Positions 18,029-27,361 of a DNA stretch of 64,000 nucleotides are shown here, in pieces. The stretch lies in the NCBI GenBank assembly GCA_026390165.1, contig JAPLGM010000015.1:165345-229344 (forward strand), read 5' to 3'. Source of the stretch: Campylobacterales bacterium (lineage in GTDB: Bacteria; Campylobacterota; Campylobacteria; Campylobacterales; Sulfurimonadaceae). The notes beneath the pieces were generated by a model that was given only the letters and a program-made list of their open reading frames with translations, had not been told where the DNA came from and did not search any database. The position numbers and the translations under genes are program-made. Within the stretch, counting starts at the first letter, position 1; each line of letters starts with the position of its first letter.

Positions 18029-19689
18029 AAAAAAGCTTACTCAAGCTTTTTGAGCCAAAACTAATCACCTATATCCGAAAAAATGGTTATGAAACAGGTG
18101 ATTTTTTCAAAGATGCTCTTGCGGGGTTATCGGTAGCGATTGTCGCTTTGCCACTTGCCATGGCAATCGCTATTGCCTCGAATCTTCCTCCTGAGAGAGG
18201 ATTATTCACCGCAATCGTAGCGGGACTCATTATCTCTTTGATGGGGGGAAGCCGTTTCCAGATAGGGGGTCCTACGGCTGCATTTATTGTTACTGTCGCT
18301 TTGGTTGCTATGAAGCACGGGTATGAAGGGCTGGTCTTGGCGACGATTATGGCGGGGATACTCCTCATCATTATGGCATTTTTCAAAGCTGGAGAGTTGA
18401 TTAAATTTATCCCTTATCCCGTTATTGTTGGATTTACTTCAGGGATAGCACTCTTGATATTCTTTTCACAACTGCGCGATTTTTTTGGTTTAGAGGTTAC
18501 AACTATGCCTCCTGATTTTATTGATAAACTGGTGCTCTACGTCACGCACTTGCATCAAACCAATCCTTATGCCGTCGTTGTTGCTTTGATCTCTATCGGT
18601 ATTATTATTTTTATGAAGAGGATATATCCAAAGATTCCGGGTCCGATAGTTGTTGTCACTCTCTCCGCATTATCCGTATGGCTTTTTAATATACCTATCG
18701 ATACGATAGAGAGCCGTTTTGGGGCTATCCCCTCGATGCTTCCCACCCCAACATTTCCTGTGATTACGTTTGAAAAAATTCGACTGCTATTTCCCGATGC
18801 GATGACAATTGCACTTCTTGCCGCCATTGAATCACTCCTCTCGGCAGTCGTTGCTGATGGGATGGCAGGGACGAAACATAAACCCAATACGGAGCTGTTG
18901 GCGCAAGGGATAGCCAATATCGCTTCGTCAATCTTCGGTGGATTACCTGCTACGGGTGCAATCGCGAGAACAGCTACAAATATTAAAGTGGGTGCGATCT
19001 CTCCTATTTCAGGAATTATGCACGCTCTTTGGCTCTTTGGATTTATGCTATTGTTAGCCCCATTGATTGTTAAAATCCCCCTTGCGGCGTTGAGTGCTAT
19101 TTTAATCGTGGTTGCGTGGAATATGTCGGAGATCAAACATATTAGATCCATTATGAAAGCTCCCCGTACAGATCAAGTTGTTTTGTTTGTGACCTTTGCA
19201 TTGACGGTACTGGTTGATTTGAACGTTGCAATACAAGCGGGGATTGCATTGGCATCAATATTATTTATCCACTCTATGATGAACGCGGTGGAAATAAAAT
19301 CGTATGATGACGAGGATGAGGAAAATGATGATCCTGATGCGACATCGAAAAAAATCATCCCTAAAGGGGTTGAAGTCTATGAAATCAAAGGACCTCTTTT
19401 TTTCGGAATCGCTGAAAAACTGGTTGATACACTCTTACTTTTTGAACGGATGCCACGTGTTTTTATCTTACGGCTTCGGCATGTACCGATGATTGATGCA
19501 GCAGGGCTTCATGCTCTTGAAACACTCAATAAACAACTGCAAGGGCAACACTCCGTACTTATTCTTTCAGGGGTCAATAAAAATGTCCATAACTATATTA
19601 AAAAATCGGGATTAGATAAACAAATAGGAGAATGGAATATTGTCGATCATATCGACAAAGCTATTGCCAGAGCAAAAGAGTGTTGCTAA
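18025..19689 (+). CDS. SulP family anion transporter with STAS domain
   Basis: The 554-residue membrane protein has the SulP N-terminal signature (DALAGLSVAIVALPLAMAIAIAS), the family loop GGLPATGAIARTATN, about 11-12 membrane segments, and a cytoplasmic STAS domain from about residue 445 (KGVEVYEIKGPLFFGIAEKLVDTL, MIDAAGLHALETL). SulP proteins move sulfate, bicarbonate or other anions, often with Na+ or H+; the substrate cannot be read from the sequence. An acidic stretch (DDEDEENDDPD) links the two parts. It is translationally coupled to nadB. Two further SulP genes nearby (20357 and 27362) are broken, leaving this the only intact copy in the window. Confidence 0.9.
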   Translation: MKKSLLKLFEPKLITYIRKNGYETGDFFKDALAGLSVAIVALPLAMAIAIASNLPPERGLFTAIVAGLIISLMGGSRFQIGGPTAAFIVTVALVAMKHGYEGLVLATIMAGILLIIMAFFKAGELIKFIPYPVIVGFTSGIALLIFFSQLRDFFGLEVTTMPPDFIDKLVLYVTHLHQTNPYAVVVALISIGIIIFMKRIYPKIPGPIVVVTLSALSVWLFNIPIDTIESRFGAIPSMLPTPTFPVITFEKIRLLFPDAMTIALLAAIESLLSAVVADGMAGTKHKPNTELLAQGIANIASSIFGGLPATGAIARTATNIKVGAISPISGIMHALWLFGFMLLLAPLIVKIPLAALSAILIVVAWNMSEIKHIRSIMKAPRTDQVVLFVTFALTVLVDLNVAIQAGIALASILFIHSMMNAVEIKSYDDEDEENDDPDATSKKIIPKGVEVYEIKGPLFFGIAEKLVDTLLLFERMPRVFILRLRHVPMIDAAGLHALETLNKQLQGQHSVLILSGVNKNVHNYIKKSGLDKQIGEWNIVDHIDKAIARAKECC

Positions 19690-19702
19690 AATAGCGGTCA
19701 TA

Positions 19703-20008
19703 TTAGCTGGGAAGTATTAGAGAAGGAAGAATTTTTGGTGCTTTAATCCGAAGTTGTTTGTTAACATTCATTCGCCCATATACGACCTCAATGTCCGAAG
19801 GGGAAATACCAAACTCTTTTGCCAAAAATCGTACCATGTGATCAGTCGCTTTTCCTCCAACGGGTGCAGCGGTGACACTTACTTTGAGTTGGTTTCCTTT
19901 GGCTTTTCCGATGGCATCTCGTTTGGCGCTTGGGGTTCCTAAAATATTCAAAACGAGAATATTTACTTCCCATTGATAAAATACGTTAGCAAGATTTTTG
20001 GTTCTCAT
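19703..20008 (-). CDS. DUF167 (YggU-type) family protein
   Basis: The 101-residue protein carries the DUF167 pattern: ILVLNILGTPSAKRDAIG, then LKVSVTAAPVGGKATDHMVRFLAKEFGISPSDIEVVYG and a terminal RIKAP. AAPVxGKAN-like is the family signature. Function is unknown in the family. A good ribosome site (AAAGGA, 6 bases before ATG on the minus strand) supports the start. It is convergent with the SulP gene, with a 13-base gap. Confidence 0.85.
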   Translation of the reverse strand: MRTKNLANVFYQWEVNILVLNILGTPSAKRDAIGKAKGNQLKVSVTAAPVGGKATDHMVRFLAKEFGISPSDIEVVYGRMNVNKQLRIKAPKILPSLILPS

Positions 20009-20356
20009 ATATTGAATCCTTTAAATCAATCAGTGCAGGTAGTATTATACCCTGTTGAAGCGGCTTGCTCATCATTTTAATCGTATCGGAGAGCTCATTA
20101 TACCGACGATCATTGAAGGGATAAAGATTTTCTTAGCCGTTATCTTGGTTGTTTTGGCAACAAAGCTTTATGAAAGATTGACATAGTATTAACATCTATT
20201 AAAGTGCTTTTTAAGTAAAATGTACTACTTACAATCAAAAACTCTCTATTTTACTGTCACACTTTTCGAAATTATTTTTTCGTATTAAAAGGATGCTGCT
20301 TCGTGTCGCTTGGAGTGGTATTTGCATGGTAGATGAAAAATATTAGAGGGGCTTGT
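20009..20356. other. Gene-poor stretch upstream of the SulP debris
   Basis: Apart from the small membrane reading frame at 20055-20186, I see no gene, RNA or repeat here. The stretch is AT-rich and includes several possible -10 boxes. Confidence 0.5.
20055..20186 (+). CDS. Possible small membrane protein or C-terminal gene remnant
   Basis: A frame opening after a TAG and usable from TTG 20055 gives 43 residues: KRLAHHFNRIGELIIPTIIEG, then IKIFLAVILVVLATKLYERLT. This is a well-formed amphipathic lead and a single membrane helix. There is no clear ribosome site, so it may be the C-terminal scrap of a lost transporter gene, in keeping with the SulP debris that follows. Confidence 0.3.
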   Translation: MKRLAHHFNRIGELIIPTIIEGIKIFLAVILVVLATKLYERLT

Positions 20357-20507
20357 ATGCTAATTTTATCACTCAAGTAAGAGTGGTTCGGTAACATTCG
20401 AGGTGATATTCTCGCCGGTATTGTTGTCGCCCTTGCCCTTATTCCCGAAGCGTTTTGGCGTTCATGATAAACCCGATGAAATTGAAAAGGTAATGGGGGG
20501 GTATTAA
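20357..20507 (+). pseudogene. SulP transporter remnant (start and end fused by a large deletion)
   Basis: From ATG 20357 the sequence reads MLILSLK-stop-EWFGNIRGDILAG and then IVVALALIPEA, the classic SulP N-terminus, with the expected CAA (Gln) changed to TAA at codon 8. Right after IPEA it joins FGVHDKPDEIEKVMGGY-stop, which matches the very end of the SulP pseudogene at 27362-28267 (FGIYDKPEEIKKVMGGH). About 450-500 codons are missing. It cannot be functional. Confidence 0.85.
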
Positions 20508-20538
20508 AAAGTGCAAACTAATCACAAGGAAGTAAAAT

Positions 20539-21864
20539 ATGACAACAGCAATCGCTGAAGATGGTCTTGATTTAGCCGTCCACCCATTTGGATGGCTATT
20601 GCTCGCTATTTTCATCATAGGATATTATTTTATCGCGACGGAAGATAAATATCATCTCGATAAGGCGAAACCTGCTTTATTTATCGGAACGTTTATGTTT
20701 GTTCTGATCGGTGGATTTTATGCGTTTAATGGGTTGAACTTTCAGCCGTTTGAAAATGAAATTTCCCATCTTATTTTAGAAATTGCCGAGATTTTCTTTT
20801 TCTTATTTGTTGCGATGACGTTTATTGAGGCATTGATTGAGCGCGGGGTTTTTGATGCCCTTAAGTCAAAACTGATTGCAAAAGGGTACAGCTATCGGGA
20901 ACTTTTTTGGATTACGGGAACTTTGGCATTTTTTATCTCGCCTATCGCGGACAATCTGACAACAGCTTTGATTCTTTCTACGGTTTTGTTAACGATTGAA
21001 AAAAACAACAAAGCCTTCTTGGTTCCAAGTGCGATCAATGTCGTCGTCGCGGCGAATGCGGGAGGAGCTTGGAGTCCGTTTGGAGACATTACGACTCTTA
21101 TGGTCTGGACAGCAGAAAAAGGGGTTTTCACCGATTTCCTCTATCTCTTTCCGGCGGTATTTATCGGATGGTTAATAACCGCATATCTCCTTAGCCGTTA
21201 TGTCCCTGATCTGGATCCATTTAAAGAGGGAGATCCCGATACGGCTGAAAAAATTGAAATTCTTCAGGGGGGAAAAGTGATCATCGCTTTGGGGGTTGCT
21301 ACGATTGCCTTAGCTGTTATCTGTAAACAAGTAATGCACTTGCCTCCGATGTGGGGGATGCTTTTTGGCTTATCGCTTTTGCAGTTGTACATGTACACGC
21401 TCAAAAAAAATCACCATCAAGATGTTGATATCTTTCGCGCAATGAGCAAAATTGAGAATAATACGCTACTCTTTTTCTTCGGTATTTTAGCAGCGGTTGG
21501 TGCGCTTCATTTTGCCGGATTTTTAGGACATGCAGCGAAGCTGTATGAACTTTTTGATCCAACCATGGTAAATATTGGCATCGGGTTTTTATCCGCTATC
21601 GTGGACAATGTCCCTGTGATGTCGGCGGTACTAAAAGCGAATCCTTCTATCGATCATGCCCAATGGATGTTGGTGACGATGACAGCCGGTATCGGCGGAT
21701 CGCTGATTAGCTTCGGAAGTGCGGCAGGTGTTGGCGTGATGGGAAAAATGCACGGGATTTATACGTTTGCATCGCATATTAAGCTGGCATGGACGGTCTT
21801 GGTTGGTTATATTATCTCTTTGAGTGTGTGGTATATTCAATTTATGATTTTGGGGTGGGGATAA
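20539..21864 (+). CDS. nhaD: NhaD-type Na+/H+ antiporter
   Basis: The 441-residue protein has about 11-12 membrane segments and the NhaD/arsenite-permease-type features: ISPIADNLTTALILSTVL in one re-entrant region and FLSAIVDNVPVMSAVLKA in the second, with the conserved Asp-Asn pairs, plus VVAANAGGAWSPFGDITTLMVW. NhaD exports Na+ in exchange for H+ and is common in marine and sulfur-oxidising bacteria. An AAGGAAG-type site precedes ATG 20539. It lies just after the SulP remnant, so the two were probably neighbours in a Na+-linked anion uptake arrangement. Confidence 0.88.
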   Translation: MTTAIAEDGLDLAVHPFGWLLLAIFIIGYYFIATEDKYHLDKAKPALFIGTFMFVLIGGFYAFNGLNFQPFENEISHLILEIAEIFFFLFVAMTFIEALIERGVFDALKSKLIAKGYSYRELFWITGTLAFFISPIADNLTTALILSTVLLTIEKNNKAFLVPSAINVVVAANAGGAWSPFGDITTLMVWTAEKGVFTDFLYLFPAVFIGWLITAYLLSRYVPDLDPFKEGDPDTAEKIEILQGGKVIIALGVATIALAVICKQVMHLPPMWGMLFGLSLLQLYMYTLKKNHHQDVDIFRAMSKIENNTLLFFFGILAAVGALHFAGFLGHAAKLYELFDPTMVNIGIGFLSAIVDNVPVMSAVLKANPSIDHAQWMLVTMTAGIGGSLISFGSAAGVGVMGKMHGIYTFASHIKLAWTVLVGYIISLSVWYIQFMILGWG

Positions 21865-21911
21865 AAAAATATTTTTTATCCTCTGACTTACTGTTGCACT
21901 TATAACTTGGA

Positions 21912-23276
21912 TTAGCGAATAAAAATTTTTACATTATCATTTTTAATCCTCATTTGAAGCCATTTCTCGATTTGAATCCGTTCTTCTTTTTTAAGACGTT
22001 TTGACGAATTTGCATTGAGGATAAAACGGGTTTGACTCCGATTTTGATCTTTCGCGGCAGCATCATAATTTTGAGAGAGGAGAACATCATTAACTTTTGG
22101 AAAGAGTGTCTGCAGCTCATTTGGAATGGCAGTATAGTATTCCTTGCTGCGTGAGAGAAGGGCAATTTGCATTTTTAGTTGTTCAATTTGTTTCTCTTTA
22201 TTTGAGAGATCGGCTCTACTGTTTTGATATAAATCGGTGATAATATCGGCTTTTAGGGTAGTTACATCAATACCTTCACGTTCACCATTTTGATACACTT
22301 TGAGTTTGGCTGTTTCCAAACCAGCATTAGCGAGACGTGCGCTGATATTGTTGAGTTCACTTTGAGGAATATGATCTCCGATTAAAAATACTTTAATATC
22401 ATGGGCTACGGGATCAATTTTTATTTGAGCTACGTTAGTATTTTTAAAATTGAGCTGTTCGTTAACGAAAGTGGTGGCATTTGCTTTGAAGACCTGTTGC
22501 TTGACAAGCTGATAGGCTAAATAGGAGCTAGGGAGAATTGTAATTATCGCAATGGCTACAATATAGTGTTGCGCCCGTTTCGCGACATCGGGATCGACAT
22601 ATTTTTTTTCGGTAATACTAAATACGCGGACAATGATGAAAGCAGACAACGCGATAAAAACAAAATTAATCGTATAGAGATAAAATGCTCCGAAAAAATA
22701 ACTCCAGTGTCCCGTTGCCAAACCAAATCCTGCCGTACACAGAGGGGGCATCAACGCGGTAGCAATGGCAACTCCGGGAATAACATTGGTTTTCTCTTTT
22801 CGTGTAACGGCAACAATCCCCGCTAATCCTCCGAAAAGGCCAATCAATACATCCCACAGAGTTGGAGTTGTTCGTGCCAAGAGCTCTGATTGTGCCGTAT
22901 CAAGGGGAGAAATCAAAAAATAGAGGGTCGATGCCAAAAGTGCGATCAATGTTGCAATAGCGAGATTTTTAAATGACTGCCGAATGAGGGCAAAGTCATT
23001 GATTCCGGCACCGTACCCGATCCCCATAATAGGTCCCATTAACGGAGAGATTAACATAGCTCCGATGATAACGGCAGTAGAGTTGACGTTTAGCCCAACC
23101 GATGCAACAAACGTAGCAAACATCAAAATCCAAAGATTCGATCCTTTCATAGTGATATCGCCACGAATACGCTCATCAATAACGTTATCCTCAGCCTTAT
23201 CTTCCGTCAGACTCAAACGCTCTTTTAGGATCTCTTTGGTGTTGAGCCAGAAGCGGTGTTCTTGCAGATTGGTCAT
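21912..23276 (-). CDS. DUF389 family membrane protein (TIGR00341 type)
   Basis: The 454-residue protein has an N-terminal block ending GSNLWILMFATFVASVGLNV, then the DUF389 hallmark NSTAVIIGAMLISPLMGPIMGIGYG and VAIATALMPPLCTAGFGLATG. Six or so membrane segments are followed by a soluble C-terminal domain (about 260-454) with a coiled-coil-like stretch (SNKEKQIEQLKMQIALLSR) and an OmpA/BON-like end. Function is unknown; a transport role is only assumed for the family. ATG 23276 is preferred over the TTG at 23282 because GAGGGAG lies at the right distance. Confidence 0.85.
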   Translation of the reverse strand: MTNLQEHRFWLNTKEILKERLSLTEDKAEDNVIDERIRGDITMKGSNLWILMFATFVASVGLNVNSTAVIIGAMLISPLMGPIMGIGYGAGINDFALIRQSFKNLAIATLIALLASTLYFLISPLDTAQSELLARTTPTLWDVLIGLFGGLAGIVAVTRKEKTNVIPGVAIATALMPPLCTAGFGLATGHWSYFFGAFYLYTINFVFIALSAFIIVRVFSITEKKYVDPDVAKRAQHYIVAIAIITILPSSYLAYQLVKQQVFKANATTFVNEQLNFKNTNVAQIKIDPVAHDIKVFLIGDHIPQSELNNISARLANAGLETAKLKVYQNGEREGIDVTTLKADIITDLYQNSRADLSNKEKQIEQLKMQIALLSRSKEYYTAIPNELQTLFPKVNDVLLSQNYDAAAKDQNRSQTRFILNANSSKRLKKEERIQIEKWLQMRIKNDNVKIFIR

Positions 23277-23441
23277 TGCCAACTCCCTCTCACTGGTTTA
23301 AAATTTTATAGTCATTTGATGTTAACATATTAACACTGTTCTAAATCTAAAGCCAAAAGAGATCATAAAAGTGATGGCAACGTTATAGCGAAATTATGCG
23401 ACTTCCGCTACAATAGTTTTATTTTAACACAAAGAGTTAGA

Positions 23442-25964
23442 ATGATATTACCCCAATCTCCCTGGTCTGCTAATGCGGATGATTTGCTAAAACAGCTCCA
23501 TACAACCTATTATGGATTAGAGGTGGATGATGCCGCCAAACGCTACGAAAAGTTTGGTTCCAATACCCTGATGGAGGAAGAACATTCGAAATTAAGGATG
23601 TTTCTGGATCAGTTCAGTAGCTCTATAGTCCTTATTCTAATCATTGCTGCGGCTATTAGTTTTATGTTAGGACATACCAGAGACAGTATTATCATTATGG
23701 CTATTTTGATCATCAATGCGATTTTGGGATTTTATCAAGAGCTTAAAGCGGAAACTTCGATCCGATCTCTTCAGCGATTAACGGAAAATCATATACATGT
23801 TCTTCGCAATGGGATTGAGACGATTCTTATCGCACGTGAACTTGTCCCAGGGGACATTGTTCTTATCGGTGAGGGAGATATTGTCCCCGCAGATATTCGT
23901 TTATTCGAGTCGTATGCACTGCAAGTAGACGAGGCCGTATTAACAGGAGAATCTCTTGGGTGTGACAAGATAAGTGATCCTATAGCAGGGGAGACTCTCT
24001 CTTTATATGAGCAGACAAATTGCCTTTTTTCAGGAACCTCTGTATTGAGAGGAAAAGGGAGAGGGGTTGTTTTCGCGACGGGTGATTTTACGGCTATGGC
24101 TCGTATAGCCAAAGCAGCTCAGCAAAAATCTCCCCAATCTCCTCTGACGATGGCAATGCGTATATTATCTCGAAAATTGCTCAGTGCTATCATTTCCGTT
24201 TTGCTACTATTGGGGATTATTGCACTCTTTCAAGGGCGTAGTATTGATGAAATGGCAATGATTCTTCTCGCACAGCTCGTTTCTTCTGTTCCGGAGGGGC
24301 TTCCCATCGTTATCACCCTTATTTTGGCAATCGGCGCCTATCGGTTGAGTCGTCATAAGATTTTAGTACGTCATCTCCCTTCGGTTGAATCACTCGGGAG
24401 TGCGACGCTCATTGCTACGGATAAAACGGGGACGATTACGGAGGGGATTTTGTCAGTTAAAGAGGAGATGGCACTCGATCGCAATGAACTGAACCGATGT
24501 GCCGCCCTTTGCAATGATACCCATAACGGTCATGGTGATAGTGTTGATGTTGCCCTCTCTCGATGGCTTGGGGAAGAGTTTGAAAGAGTTAATACCCTCC
24601 ATGAACGCCTTTTTTATCACCCTTTCGATCCTGCGTCGCGTATGATGGCAACGGTCAATAAAATTGGTTCGGAGGAGAAGCTGTATATCAAAGGGGGATA
24701 TGAAGCGCTTGCCGCTATCGCTATTAACTCTCCCGAAGAACTTCAAACGCTAAGCGAACATCATGATCAAATGGCGTTACAAGGGTTGCGTATTTTAGCT
24801 TTTGGAGTAAGTGATCACAAATGGGAAGATCCTTCGCAATGGCAAATCATGATTGTAGGGTTGGTTGCCTTTGCCGATAAACCAAAAGAGGGGGTAAAGG
24901 AGGCGATTACGCTAGCTCAAAATGCAGGCATTCGTCTGATGATGATTACCGGAGATAATCCGATTACCGCACGTGTGATCGCTAAAGAGGTTGGTATCGG
25001 AGATGATCATGAGCAGCTTCTTACGGGAAAAGAGATTGATACTCTCACCGATGAGGAGCTGGAACGTGCTTTAAAACAGACATCGGTCATTGCCCGTGCT
25101 ATGCCGGAACACAAATATCGGATTGTAAAAATTCTCCAAAAAGGGGGTGAAATTGTTGCAGTTACTGGGGATGGCGTTAATGATGTCCCTGCACTCAAAG
25201 CGGCTGATTTAGGAATCGCGATGGGGAACGGGAGTGAAGCTGCAAAGTCCTCTGCAAAAATGGTTATTGTTGATAATAATCTTGGGGTGATTGTCGATGC
25301 GATACGTCAAGGGCGTATTATTGCCGATAATCTTCGAAAAGTACTCTTTTATCTCTTCTCGACAAGCTTGGGTGAAATTATTATTATCAGTTGTGCCATC
25401 GTGATGGCGCTTCCTCTCCCTTTGCATCCTACACAAATTTTATGGGTCAATGTTGTCACCGACGGTGTTTGTGATAAAACATTCGCTGTGTGTAAAGAGG
25501 AGGGGGATGTGATGCGTCACTCTATTCGCCGGACACCATTGCAGTTTTTTGAGCGTAAAATGGTCTTTCGGATTGTATGGTTTGCCTCGGCAACAGCAGT
25601 GGTTGTATTGACCCTTTTTTTACTATTGCTTTCGCACGCGTATCCTTACAAAGTAGCTCTGAGTGCATCCTTCTCAACGCTGGTAGCTGCGCAATGGATC
25701 AGTGCCATTCTCTCGCAAAAAGCGCACGAACCTTTTTTTAAAAATATCCGAAAAAGTCTTACGATTAACCCTTGGATATGGGTAGGTATTATGGTGGGAG
25801 CGGCTCTTCAAGCGGTTGCCTTGTATATCATCCCTGAGTGGTTTCATGTCACTCCTCCGACGTTGGAAATATTGGGCTATATCTTTCTCTCGTCATTAGT
25901 GATTTTTATGTTGGCAGAGGGGTACAAGTGGGGAGAATACTGGATCGGTATCAAAAAGTTTTAA
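23442..25964 (+). CDS. P-type cation-transporting ATPase (PMA1/Ca2+-ATPase-like)
   Basis: The 840-residue pump has all core parts: N-terminal cation-ATPase domain (LHTTYYGLEVDDAAKRYEKFGSN), actuator motif LTGES, membrane motif PEGLP (VPEGLPIVITLIL), phosphorylated Asp327 in DKTGT, nucleotide domain KGGYEAL, and hinge TGDGVNDVPALKAADLGIAMG. The fold and PEGLP motif place it among type II (Ca2+ or Na+/K+-like) ATPases. The ion is uncertain: the late membrane helices read WVNVVTDGVCDKTFAV rather than the usual NLxTDxxPA. Its 3' end overlaps the convergent dgkA by 14 bases. Confidence 0.88.
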   Translation: MILPQSPWSANADDLLKQLHTTYYGLEVDDAAKRYEKFGSNTLMEEEHSKLRMFLDQFSSSIVLILIIAAAISFMLGHTRDSIIIMAILIINAILGFYQELKAETSIRSLQRLTENHIHVLRNGIETILIARELVPGDIVLIGEGDIVPADIRLFESYALQVDEAVLTGESLGCDKISDPIAGETLSLYEQTNCLFSGTSVLRGKGRGVVFATGDFTAMARIAKAAQQKSPQSPLTMAMRILSRKLLSAIISVLLLLGIIALFQGRSIDEMAMILLAQLVSSVPEGLPIVITLILAIGAYRLSRHKILVRHLPSVESLGSATLIATDKTGTITEGILSVKEEMALDRNELNRCAALCNDTHNGHGDSVDVALSRWLGEEFERVNTLHERLFYHPFDPASRMMATVNKIGSEEKLYIKGGYEALAAIAINSPEELQTLSEHHDQMALQGLRILAFGVSDHKWEDPSQWQIMIVGLVAFADKPKEGVKEAITLAQNAGIRLMMITGDNPITARVIAKEVGIGDDHEQLLTGKEIDTLTDEELERALKQTSVIARAMPEHKYRIVKILQKGGEIVAVTGDGVNDVPALKAADLGIAMGNGSEAAKSSAKMVIVDNNLGVIVDAIRQGRIIADNLRKVLFYLFSTSLGEIIIISCAIVMALPLPLHPTQILWVNVVTDGVCDKTFAVCKEEGDVMRHSIRRTPLQFFERKMVFRIVWFASATAVVVLTLFLLLLSHAYPYKVALSASFSTLVAAQWISAILSQKAHEPFFKNIRKSLTINPWIWVGIMVGAALQAVALYIIPEWFHVTPPTLEILGYIFLSSLVIFMLAEGYKWGEYWIGIKKF

Positions 25965-26334
25965 ATAGCTTGATACTCTCTAGGCAAAGGAGTGCCATCC
26001 ATACAAAAATAGTGATTCCGGTAGCGGCTGCGGCAATATCCTTGATAATACGAATTTTTTCATTGTAACGGGTTTCCATGAAGTCACAAACTGCCTCGAT
26101 AGCAGTGTTGAAGAGTTCCGCTGTAAGCATGACTCCAGTAGCTAGGATGATCAATGAAGCATCAATCCACTCATTAAAAATAACAACGGGTATGAGTATG
26201 GCAATCGATACAACGATTTTATACATAACACTAAAATCATACAATACAGCAAATCGTAACCCTGAAAGGATGATTTTAAATTTCCGCACGGGATGGTACC
26301 CATGTTCGCCTGTTTCTAAAAATTTATTTTTCAT
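25951..26334 (-). CDS. dgkA: Diacylglycerol kinase, prokaryotic DgkA type
   Basis: DgkA phosphorylates diacylglycerol (or undecaprenol in Gram-positives) at the inner membrane. The signature ELFNTAIEAVCDF matches the family motif E-x2-NTAIE, with three membrane helices and KDIAAAATGITIFVW after it. ATG 26334 (MKNKFLETGEHGYHPV) gives a 127-residue protein, the usual size; an upstream start at 26379 lies inside the PAP2 gene. It overlaps the PAP2 gene by 4 bases, so the two are coupled and probably both handle lipid head groups. Confidence 0.9.
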   Translation of the reverse strand: MKNKFLETGEHGYHPVRKFKIILSGLRFAVLYDFSVMYKIVVSIAILIPVVIFNEWIDASLIILATGVMLTAELFNTAIEAVCDFMETRYNEKIRIIKDIAAAATGITIFVWMALLCLESIKLFKTF

Positions 26335-26972
26335 TTTAATACGTTTGATTTTACAACGAATACAGCGATACAACACCATATAACTGCGATCAAGGCGCCT
26401 GCGAGGACATCGGTTGGAAAATGGACTTGCAGATACATTCGTGAGAGTGCAACACCCAATGCAATAAACATCAATACAGCGGTTAATAGATTACTAAATA
26501 GCGAAGTACTATTATGGACAATCAGCCAAAGTAAAAGGGTAAATACAATAATCTGGGAAGTGTGACTACTGGGAAATGAGGGATTTATCGGCAGTGCATC
26601 AAGGGAGGGAAAAAAATGGGGCCGTTTTCGTTCGAATTCATATTTGAGGAGGTAGCTACTCACGAGAGCACCCCAAAATCCAATTCCTAAGAGCTTTTTA
26701 ACGTTTTCAAAATAGGGTGAAAGGAACAGAGTAAGGACGAGGTAAAGGGGGAGCAGTATCCATAAAGATCCCAACCAGGTAATAGCAGAAAAAAAGTGAT
26801 CAAGTGTCGGGTTTTTAATTGTATGAAACCAGTTTAGTACCGAGTAATCAAATTGTGCAAGGTAGCCCATGTGCACAAAAAAGGTCAAAGCAATAAAGCT
26901 AGAAATTGCTATGATAAGAATAATGGTGAATAACCACCGCTCATTAGGAGTAATTTTTTCATGAAACTGCAT
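26331..26972 (-). CDS. PAP2-family membrane phosphatase
   Basis: The 213-residue protein has six predicted membrane segments and the three-part phosphatase signature: KYEFERKRPHF (motif 1, KxxxxxxRP), FPSSHT (motif 2, PSGH-like with Ser-Ser-His) and SRMYLQVHFPTDVLAG (motif 3, SRxxxxxHxxxD). All catalytic residues are present. Likely substrates are phosphatidic acid, phosphatidylglycerol phosphate or undecaprenyl diphosphate; coupling with dgkA points to lipid recycling, but the substrate is not fixed by the sequence. Confidence 0.88.
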   Translation of the reverse strand: MQFHEKITPNERWLFTIILIIAISSFIALTFFVHMGYLAQFDYSVLNWFHTIKNPTLDHFFSAITWLGSLWILLPLYLVLTLFLSPYFENVKKLLGIGFWGALVSSYLLKYEFERKRPHFFPSLDALPINPSFPSSHTSQIIVFTLLLWLIVHNSTSLFSNLLTAVLMFIALGVALSRMYLQVHFPTDVLAGALIAVIWCCIAVFVVKSNVLK

Positions 26973-27361
26973 AATCCCCCCTTTTTTTAGTGAAATGTAT
27001 AGTACTACAGATAAGGTAAAAAGTAAAATTAAACTGCTATTTTGTATCGTTTCACCTATGTAAAATGGATTTATTCCCCTCCTAAATTATCACCATTTAC
27101 CATTGTAGGCGGCAACGATGATTCTCCGCTTTTTTTTGAAAATAGTTTCTATTTTTCTTATTTTAACGGCAGGTCTACGTCGCGCATGATGCCACCTTCT
27201 TTGACTTTTTTCAAGATCTCGATTGGATTCAAATATTTTTTATTCTAGTCTATTAAGTATCTATTTTATCTTAAATAAATCGCTTGCTGCTTGATCTAGG
27301 TACAATTCCATCCTCGAAGCGCTTTTTTTTCGGCGATAAATTACAATTTTTAGGAGGTTAA
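26973..27361. other. Intergenic stretch with a duplicated guaA leader
   Basis: The notable content is the 86-base copy of the guaA upstream region (27025-27110). A minus-strand frame ending near 27160 reads NPIEILKKVKEGGIMRDVDLPLK-stop and may be a gene scrap. AGGAGG just before 27362 is the ribosome site of the decayed SulP gene. Confidence 0.5.
27025..27110 (+). repeat. Duplicated guaA leader/promoter segment, copy A
   Basis: This stretch matches 30009-30093, immediately upstream of guaA, over about 85 bases with roughly 80% identity and a 2-base gap. Shared blocks include AAAATTAAACT, ATGTAAAA, GGATTTAT and CCCCTCCTAAAT. No guaA coding sequence follows this copy. Confidence 0.75.

Noticed and set aside
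18567..19151. A 194-residue frame antisense to the SulP gene
   Set aside because: It mirrors hydrophobic codons of the intact SulP gene; no start signal or family pattern.
27160..27250. Minus-strand fragment NPIEILKKVKEGGIMRDVDLPLK
   Set aside because: It looks protein-like and may be the end of a lost gene, but 23 residues without a known family are too little to call.
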